A stretch of 64,000 nucleotides of DNA from an uncultured Bacteroidales bacterium (lineage in GTDB: Bacteria; Bacteroidota; Bacteroidia; Bacteroidales; F082), in contig CALAZZ010000049.1 in the NCBI GenBank assembly GCA_937926515.1, positions 17,933-81,932 of the forward strand. Direction: 5' to 3'. The number at the start of each line of letters is the position of its first letter. Within the stretch, counting starts at the first letter, position 1. Below, one piece after another: positions 57,980-64,000 of this stretch. The position numbers and the translations under genes are program-made. The notes below the pieces were generated by a model. The model had not been told where the DNA came from and made no database searches. It was given only the letters and a program-made list of their open reading frames with translations.

Positions 57980-58924
57980 ATGAAAAAATTAGGCACCTTA
58001 TGTTTAATCGCTTTGATCATTGGTCTTTTATTCATGTCATTGTCATGCTCAAAAGAAACATATTTATTGACGATTGAAGTGAACCCTCCCCAGGCCGGCA
58101 CAGTTACTGGTGAAGGAAAATATCAACCGGGCGAAACAATCAATTTAACCGCCATGGCCAATGAAGGTTATCATTTTGCTTCATGGACTGAAGCCGGCAA
58201 TTACTTGGACACGCAAACGCATACAGAATACACTTTGCCTTCGCGGGACGTGACATTGATGGCTAGTTTTTATGTTCCCGGACAAGGCGTCACCGATATT
58301 GATGGAAACACCTATGCCACCGTGATCATCGGGCAGCAGGAATGGATGGCCGAAAACCTGAGGGTAACACGGTTTAATGATGGTTCTTCCATACCTCATC
58401 TGACTGAAGGCAGCGACTGGGTTCAACTTACCACTCCAGCATATTGCTGGTACAACAACGATGAAGCAGACCATAAAAACACCTATGGGGCGCTGTATAG
58501 CTGGTTTGTTAGTGAAGGAGATAGTAAATCCGGTGAAAATATCTGCCCCGAGGGCTGGCATGTGCCTACCGATGCCGAATGGAGCAGCCTGATCAGGTTT
58601 TTAGATCCGAATTCTGATCCTAACGAACTGCAGGAAAGCCTGATCGCCGGTGGTAAACTGAAGGCAGCCGGAACTGCAAACTGGAATACTCCCAACACAG
58701 GTGCTACAAATGAAACCGGTTTTGCCGGGCTACCCGGTGGCTATAGGGATCAGGGCGGCAATTTCGTTCAAAAAGGCGATCTTGGCAGGTGGTGGTCAGC
58801 CGATGCTCACCAAACCTACGGCAGTGCATGGTGGAGAAGCTTGGGAAACGCCTCATCCAAAGTTACAAGACATCACCTTTTAAAACGACAAGCCAACTCA
58901 ATCCGGTGTATTAAGGACAGGTAA
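57980..58924 (+). CDS. FISUMP-domain lipoprotein with InlB-like repeat
   Basis: 314 aa. A lipoprotein signal with lipobox SLSC (Cys at about residue 23) is followed by a bacterial InlB-type repeat (VTGEGKYQPGETINLTAMAN, GYHFASWTE), then a FISUMP domain (EWMAENLRVTRFNDGS, YGALYSWFV, CPEGWHVPTDAEWS, GFAGLPGGYRD, SIRCIKD). It is probably surface-anchored and in an operon with the preceding paralogue. Function unknown; adhesion or glycan contact is plausible. Confidence 0.88.
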   Translation: MKKLGTLCLIALIIGLLFMSLSCSKETYLLTIEVNPPQAGTVTGEGKYQPGETINLTAMANEGYHFASWTEAGNYLDTQTHTEYTLPSRDVTLMASFYVPGQGVTDIDGNTYATVIIGQQEWMAENLRVTRFNDGSSIPHLTEGSDWVQLTTPAYCWYNNDEADHKNTYGALYSWFVSEGDSKSGENICPEGWHVPTDAEWSSLIRFLDPNSDPNELQESLIAGGKLKAAGTANWNTPNTGATNETGFAGLPGGYRDQGGNFVQKGDLGRWWSADAHQTYGSAWWRSLGNASSKVTRHHLLKRQANSIRCIKDR

Positions 58925-59347
58925 TAACTGCATCCATTAGCGAAACATTATACCAATACTTTTTGACCCAGCTCGTGGTATTTTTATCTCCTTTTGGTTC
59001 GGCAAAAGGACGATCTGCCGGCTGGCACGAAGTACAGGCAAATCTGCCTTACCCGGGGATAAATCCACAATCCAAATTGAAAATGAGACTTCACGGCTTT
59101 TTAATCAAATTGCATCGATCAATAATTCTTTATGATGAAAAAAGTGGGTGTCCAATCCGGAAAACAGACTTCAAAGCTTTAAAAAGCTATTCCACAGGTT
59201 TCCATTATCCTCAAAAGAAGTGCTGCCACCCCCTTTTCAGAGCTGGCAAATCCCCTGCGTGGAGAGAGAATATTGTGCATTAGAAATTCCTAACATTTCG
59301 CTTTACATTTTTTCGCATCTTTGATACAAAACAGGAACAGCAGGCCC
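58925..59347 (+). other. Gap with repeat fragment before the amylase gene
   Basis: 423 bases. An open frame of 106 codons at 58963-59283 does not look like a protein. It contains a short imperfect palindrome CCTTTTGGTTCGGCAAAAGG (58992-59011) and a 61-base repeat (59107-59167). Confidence 0.55.
59107..59167 (+). repeat. 61-bp dispersed repeat (right end of the 17.3-kb insert)
   Basis: Matches 17696-17756 at 55 of 61 positions and ends at the same point (CCGGAAAACAG). Both copies begin AAATTGCATCGATCAATAAT and contain an ATG-xxG-AAA-AAA-GT frame. The left end of the insert is not found here, so this is a fragment. Confidence 0.85.
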
Positions 59348-61063
59348 ATGATCAACATCTACCAGCTTTTTCCAAGGCTCTTTGGCAACAAAATGCGCCA
59401 GACCATCCCTTATGGCACCATCAGTGAAAACGGTTGCGGCAAATTTGCCGATATCAATGAGGAAGCCATCCAAAGCCTGAAGGATATGGGCATCACCCAC
59501 ATCTGGCTCACCGGCATCATACGCCATGCCTGCCTAACCGATTACACTGCCTATGGCATTCCCCCAAGCCATCCTGCAGTAGTGAAAGGCCGTGCAGGAT
59601 CGCCCTACGCCATCAGCGACTATTACGATGTGGGTCCCGACCTCGCCACCAACCCGGCCCGGCGTATGGCGGAGTTTGAAGAGCTGCTGCACCGCATCCA
59701 CCAAGCCGGCCTGAAAGTACTGATGGATTTTGTACCCAATCACCTGGCCAGGCAATACCGGTCGGTAGTCAAACCCGATGATGTGCACGACTTTGGAGCC
59801 GATGACGATAATTCCGTTTCATTCAAACCCACAAATAATTTCTATTACCTGCCCAACGAGGCATTTCAGCCTCCAGGGCGAGCACTGACGCCCCTGGATG
59901 AAGCTGCCAAAACAGATTACACTGAGTTTCCGTCTAAAGTGACAGGCAATGACTGCTTTACGGCCCGGCCAACGCTCAACGACTGGTACGAAACCGTAAA
60001 ACTCAACTATGGTGTTGACCTCTTCAATGTAAAGACAAAGGCTTTTGATCCCATTCCCGACACCTGGAACAAAATGCTGCATATACTGAACTACTGGGCC
60101 GCAAAAGGGGTGGATGGCTTTCGTACGGATATGTCCGAAATGGTGCCCGTCGAATTTTGGCGGTGGCTCATCAAGGATCTGAAAAAAGGTTTTATCGACT
60201 TATTGTTCATTGCCGAAATCTACCAACCTTCCCTTTACAACGCCTTTATTGATGCCGGATTTGATTTCTTGTATGATAAGGTTGGGCTGTACAACACCCT
60301 GGAAAATATTTTAATTCATAATCAACCGGCCGAAACCATCAGCCAATGCTGGCAGACGCTACCGGTTGAAGAAAGCCGCATGCTGCGCTTTATGGAAAAC
60401 CATGACGAACCACGGCTGGCTTCGCCACATTTGGTCGGTGATGCATGGGCTGCCATGCCCGCTGTGGCCGTCAGCGCCCTAATGCATACCGGGCCATTTA
60501 TGCTGTACAACGGACAGGAATTTGGAGAGGAGGCACTGGGGTCGCCCGGTTTCAGCGGTGATGATGGACGAACCACCATTTTTGACTATGCCCATATGCC
60601 ATCCATCCAGGACTGGATTCAGCATGGGCGGTTTGACGACAATGCCATGAGCTACGGACAAAAGCAATTGCGTGAATTCTATCGAAAGATGCTACATCTC
60701 AGATTGAACCGGGCTGCATTCAATGAAGGTGCGTTTTACGATCTGATGTGGGCCAATCCCTGGCATTCAGATTTTGACCCCCAATACGTTTATGCTTTTA
60801 TGCGTTACACCACAGCGGAAGTAATCGTGGTTTTGGCCAATTTCAACCGCAGCCAAAAACGTTCGGTGCGGCTAAAGATTCCTGAGGATGCCCTCAGAAA
60901 AGCCGGGCTGTCAGCATATAAAACCAACCGATGCCAAGCCTTAGACATTTTTGATCCTAGTGTTAGTTATACTATTGATATGCAGCGGATCAGCAAGGAA
61001 GGCATTCATCTGGTCCTGCAAAAAGCTGAAACAACCATCTTAGAAATTAAACCACAACACTGA
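59348..61063 (+). CDS. GH13 alpha-amylase-family enzyme
   Basis: 571 aa from the ATG at 59348. A (beta/alpha)8 glycoside hydrolase domain with the GH13 regions: VLMDFVPNHLARQ (region I), GVDGFRTDMSEM (nucleophile Asp), FIAEIY (acid Glu) and FMENHDEPRLAS (His-Asp). No signal peptide, so it works in the cytoplasm, probably on glycogen or maltodextrin. It is three bases before glgB, so a glycogen role is likely. The exact bond specificity is not resolved. Confidence 0.9.
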   Translation: MINIYQLFPRLFGNKMRQTIPYGTISENGCGKFADINEEAIQSLKDMGITHIWLTGIIRHACLTDYTAYGIPPSHPAVVKGRAGSPYAISDYYDVGPDLATNPARRMAEFEELLHRIHQAGLKVLMDFVPNHLARQYRSVVKPDDVHDFGADDDNSVSFKPTNNFYYLPNEAFQPPGRALTPLDEAAKTDYTEFPSKVTGNDCFTARPTLNDWYETVKLNYGVDLFNVKTKAFDPIPDTWNKMLHILNYWAAKGVDGFRTDMSEMVPVEFWRWLIKDLKKGFIDLLFIAEIYQPSLYNAFIDAGFDFLYDKVGLYNTLENILIHNQPAETISQCWQTLPVEESRMLRFMENHDEPRLASPHLVGDAWAAMPAVAVSALMHTGPFMLYNGQEFGEEALGSPGFSGDDGRTTIFDYAHMPSIQDWIQHGRFDDNAMSYGQKQLREFYRKMLHLRLNRAAFNEGAFYDLMWANPWHSDFDPQYVYAFMRYTTAEVIVVLANFNRSQKRSVRLKIPEDALRKAGLSAYKTNRCQALDIFDPSVSYTIDMQRISKEGIHLVLQKAETTILEIKPQH

Positions 61064-61066
61064 AGC

Positions 61067-63085
61067 ATGGAAAAGAAAATTATGCCGCTGGTAAAGAACG
61101 ACCCCTGGCTCGAACCGGTTAGCGAGGCCGTTAGCGAACGCTATGAGCGTTATCAAAGCAGGATGGAATACATTCAAAACAATTATGGCAGCCTGCGCGC
61201 CTATGCTTCTGCCGATCAATTGTTTGGTTTCAATTATGACCAGGTGCGCAAAGGCTGGTGGTACCGCGAGTGGGCACCGGCTGCAGCACAGCTCTACCTG
61301 ATCGGCGACTTCAATGCATGGAACAAACGTTCACATCCCTTAACAAACAATGGCCATGGCGTATGGGAGATCTTCCTTGATGATAAAACCTATGCCGGTA
61401 AACTCAGGCACGAAAGTTTTCTTAAGGTATTGGTACATTCCGAAAAAGGAGTGCAAGAACGTATTCCCGTCTATATGAAGAGAGTGGTACAGGACGACAA
61501 CACCAAAGATTTCACCGGACAGTTCTGGAAGCCTGAAAAGAGCTACCAATTCAAATTCGAGCCCCCCAAACTACCTGAAAACGAACCCTTACTCATCTAT
61601 GAATCGCATGTGGGCATGGCACAGGAAGAAGAGGGAGTGGGTACTTACACTGCGTTTAAAGACAATATCTTGCCCCGCATCGTGAAAGCAGGATACAATG
61701 CCGTGCAATTGATGGCCATAGCCGAACATCCTTATTATGGCTCTTTCGGTTACCATGTGTCAAACTTTTTTGCGCCCAGTTCACGTTTCGGTAGCCCGGA
61801 AGAACTGAAAGAACTGGTGGACCGGGCCCATGAGCTAGGCTTGCTCGTAATCATGGATATCGTGCACTCACATACCGTGAAAAACATCCGCGAAGGCCTC
61901 AATGAGTTTGATGGGTCCGACAACCAGTATACCCATGCAGGCGCGCGTGGCGACCATCCTTTATGGGATTCTAAACTGTTTAACTATGGCAAGGATGAGG
62001 TGCAACAATTCTTGCTCTCGAACTTGCGCTATTGGCTCGAAGAGTTTCATTTCGACGGTTTTCGTTTCGATGGGGTCACCTCCATGATCTATTTTCATCA
62101 TGGAAATGGAGTCAACTTCGACAGTCCGGAGAAGTATTTCACCAGGGATGTTGAATTCGATGCCATCACCTACCTCCAATTGGCCAATAATCTTATTCAT
62201 GAGGTGAAACCATCTGCAATTTCGATAGCCGAAGAAGTAAGCGGCATGCCGGGCCTTTGCAATCCCATCAAAGATGGTGGCCTTGGCTTTGATTACCGCC
62301 TGGGCATGGGCCTGCCCGATTTCTGGATCAGGCTTCTGAAGGACCAGCGCGATGACGACTGGAATGTCAGCGAAATGTACCACACCATGACCAATAGGCT
62401 GTTTACCACAAAAACCATTGCCTACTGTGAATCGCATGATCAGGCTCTGGTGGGTGATAAAACCATAGCCTTCAGGCTTATGGATAAAGATATGTATTTC
62501 CATATGAGCAAAAACGACCAGAGCTTGTTCATCGATAGGGGCATAGCCCTTCATAAAATGATCAGGCTATTTACGATCAGCCTTGGTGGTGAGGCATGGC
62601 TCAACTTCATGGGCAATGAGTTTGGCCATCCTGAATGGATTGACTTCCCGCGTGCAGGCAACAATTGGAGCTACAAATATGCGCGCCGGCAATGGTCGCT
62701 CATCGAAAAAGATTACTTACGCTACCACTACCTGGCCGATTTTGACAATGCCATGATCGAGCTGATGAAAGCGCATCATATCATGCTGGCTCCACCACCC
62801 TGGATGCTATATGCCGACGAAGAAAACAAAACAGTGGTGTTTGAACGTAACAACCTCATTTTCCTTTTCAACTGGCATCCGGTGAACTCACTTCCCGACT
62901 ATGAAATACCTCTGAAGCAGACCGGGGATTACCACATCCTGCTTTCGACTGACGATGAGCGCTTTGGAGGCTTTGGACGTGTTGGAACACAGGTGCGTTA
63001 CCCTTCCTACTTGATTGATGGGAAACCTTATATGAAGCTATACAATGTGAACAGGGCTGCGGTGGTAATGGCCAGGGTTGATTAG
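61067..63085 (+). CDS. glgB: 1,4-alpha-glucan branching enzyme (eukaryotic-type GlgB)
   Basis: 672 aa. It forms alpha-1,6 branches in glycogen. An N-terminal CBM48-like domain (WWYREWAPAAAQLYLIGDFN) precedes the GH13 barrel: LLVIMDIVHSHTVKN, FDGFRFDGVTSM (nucleophile Asp), SIAEEVSGMPG (Glu) and CESHDQALVGDKT (His-Asp). The sequence (YGSFGYHVSNFFA; FIDRGIALHKMIRLFT) follows the eukaryotic/GH13_8 branch rather than E. coli GlgB (GH13_9). It pairs with the preceding amylase-family gene. Confidence 0.95.
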   Translation: MEKKIMPLVKNDPWLEPVSEAVSERYERYQSRMEYIQNNYGSLRAYASADQLFGFNYDQVRKGWWYREWAPAAAQLYLIGDFNAWNKRSHPLTNNGHGVWEIFLDDKTYAGKLRHESFLKVLVHSEKGVQERIPVYMKRVVQDDNTKDFTGQFWKPEKSYQFKFEPPKLPENEPLLIYESHVGMAQEEEGVGTYTAFKDNILPRIVKAGYNAVQLMAIAEHPYYGSFGYHVSNFFAPSSRFGSPEELKELVDRAHELGLLVIMDIVHSHTVKNIREGLNEFDGSDNQYTHAGARGDHPLWDSKLFNYGKDEVQQFLLSNLRYWLEEFHFDGFRFDGVTSMIYFHHGNGVNFDSPEKYFTRDVEFDAITYLQLANNLIHEVKPSAISIAEEVSGMPGLCNPIKDGGLGFDYRLGMGLPDFWIRLLKDQRDDDWNVSEMYHTMTNRLFTTKTIAYCESHDQALVGDKTIAFRLMDKDMYFHMSKNDQSLFIDRGIALHKMIRLFTISLGGEAWLNFMGNEFGHPEWIDFPRAGNNWSYKYARRQWSLIEKDYLRYHYLADFDNAMIELMKAHHIMLAPPPWMLYADEENKTVVFERNNLIFLFNWHPVNSLPDYEIPLKQTGDYHILLSTDDERFGGFGRVGTQVRYPSYLIDGKPYMKLYNVNRAAVVMARVD

Positions 63086-63202
63086 TTGAGCCAGTATTGC
63101 TAATCCAGTGTATTATAATTAATTAACATCATGGCCGTTTCATTCTCTCCTGCTTCAGCAGGGGGACATCAATCGAATGTCCCATCAAAAATGGATTTAG
63201 CC

Positions 63203-64000
63203 CTAAGCCACAGCACGTCTGCGCTGACTGCCCCAATTGCGTTGCATGGGTTGTGCTTTCTTTGGTTGAATAGTTGGGTCAGTAGGATAAGCGTGTTCTT
63301 CAATAACGGGGATGTTCTTCCCGATCAATTTTTCGATATCACGCAAATTGCCCCGTTCGTCCACATCACAAAACGCAATGGCAATACCACTCAGGCCTGC
63401 CCTACCGGTTCGGCCAATGCGGTGAATATATGTTTCGGGCACCTCGGGCAGATCGTAATTGAACACATGTGTAAGTTCGTCAATATCAATGCCACGGGCA
63501 GCAATATCTGTGGCGACGAGAACCTGCAAACGTCCTGATTTGAAGTCGCCTAAGGCTTTCTGGCGGGCCGTCTGGCTTTTGTTACCATGAATGGCAGCAG
63601 ACTGTATATGTGCACGATCAAGTGCTTTTACAACCCTGTTGGCTCCATGCTTAGTACGTGTAAATACCAGTGCAGTATTTATTTTGTGGGAATGGAGCAA
63701 ATTGAGTAGCAGCTTAGGTTTATCATTTTTATTGGTATGATACAGGCTTTGCTCTATTTTATCCACGGTGGAGGTTGGAGGCGTTATTTCAACTTTTGCC
63801 GGGTTGCGCAGTATGGTACCGGCAAGTTTTTGTATTTCATTTGGCATGGTAGCCGAAAAGAAAAGGGTTTGCCTGCTTTCGGGCAGCAGTTTTATGATCT
63901 TGCGTACATCGTTTATAAAGCCCATATCAAGCATGCGGTCGGCTTCATCCAGAACAAAAACTTCCAGTTGTCGGAGGTTGATGAATCCCTGGTTAACGAG
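63203..64000 (-). CDS. DEAD-box ATP-dependent RNA helicase (C-terminal part, truncated by window)
   Basis: The open frame runs from the right edge (about 64000) to the stop at 63203. Visible motifs are DEAD (VLDEADRML), SAT (FFSATMP), then the C-terminal helicase lobe: ALVFTRTKHGANRVV, VATDIAARGIDIDEL and YIHRIGRTGRAG. This is the RhlE/DbpA-like group. The tail (about 30 residues, KKAQPMQRNWGSQRRRAVA) is basic. It unwinds or remodels RNA, for instance in ribosome assembly or cold adaptation. The N-terminal lobe lies beyond the window. Confidence 0.92.
   Translation of the reverse strand, partial: LVNQGFINLRQLEVFVLDEADRMLDMGFINDVRKIIKLLPESRQTLFFSATMPNEIQKLAGTILRNPAKVEITPPTSTVDKIEQSLYHTNKNDKPKLLLNLLHSHKINTALVFTRTKHGANRVVKALDRAHIQSAAIHGNKSQTARQKALGDFKSGRLQVLVATDIAARGIDIDELTHVFNYDLPEVPETYIHRIGRTGRAGLSGIAIAFCDVDERGNLRDIEKLIGKNIPVIEEHAYPTDPTIQPKKAQPMQRNWGSQRRRAVA

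Noticed and set aside
58963..59283. 106-codon open frame
   Set aside because: No start signal or family; it spans the dispersed repeat fragment and a palindrome, so it is probably non-coding.

Overview
The window comes from a member of the Bacteroidota. Several predicted secreted proteins end in the type IX secretion (T9SS, Por) C-terminal sorting domain, the intergenic promoters match the TTTG / TAnnTTTG type used by this phylum, Shine-Dalgarno sites are mostly absent, and the gene families (FISUMP proteins, DUF4468, LptE-SecG neighbourhood, eukaryotic-type glycogen branching enzyme) fit. I cannot name a genus from the sequence.

Layout. 1-12076 (+): an accessory, surface-protein region. It holds a tandem array A0-B1-A1-B2-A2-psiB3, where A is a seven-repeat (propeller-like) T9SS protein and B is the 5'-truncated C-terminal part of a beta-helix/alpha-helical T9SS protein. 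A complete relative of B (872 aa), a diverged A-like protein, a small secreted protein and a further T9SS protein follow. Two 10-base G/C homopolymers lie in this region. 12179-13345 (-): a PabA/TrpG glutaminase and a DUF4468 protein. 13542-22183: a metallophosphoesterase translationally coupled to a Cache-PAS-PAS-CBS-nucleotidyltransferase, a convergent Crp/Fnr regulator with clustered cysteines, and a DUF485-ActP-like symporter-porin operon. This looks like a small-acid uptake module with an unusual signalling pair. A 424-bp MITE-like insert flanked by 141-143 bp direct repeats sits between the nucleotidyltransferase and the regulator. 22259-29798 (-): groEL, groES, secG, a TPR-like gene, lptE, a sigma-54 activator and pheT. 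30108-36531 (-): a fatty-acid beta-oxidation operon (hydratase, 3-hydroxyacyl-CoA dehydrogenase, thiolase, ElbB, FabK/nitronate-monooxygenase-like, acyl-CoA dehydrogenase) with a textbook Bacteroidota promoter. 36684-45482: a metallo-beta-lactamase-fold protein, then a divergent leucine/branched-chain acyl-CoA degradation cluster: two HMG-CoA-lyase-family genes on the minus strand, and both methylcrotonyl-CoA carboxylase subunits, a LiuC-type hydratase and an acyl-CoA dehydrogenase on the plus strand. 45657-55193: TatD, asparaginase, tRNA-Ser(GGA), an ExbB/ExbD-type energy-transducing operon, an S41 protease, a histidine kinase and a membrane TPR-HTH regulator. 55744-58924: three secreted/lipoprotein genes (dockerin + T9SS, two FISUMP). 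59348-63085: a GH13 alpha-amylase-family enzyme and GlgB. 63203-64000 (-): the C-terminal part of a DEAD-box RNA helicase that runs off the window.

The most interesting parts are the recombining A/B array with its G10 tract, the phosphoesterase/nucleotidyltransferase signalling pair beside the ActP-type transporter, and the insert with terminal inverted repeats and very long flanking duplications, part of which recurs near 59.1 kb. All functional statements rest on motif recognition by eye; no database search was run.
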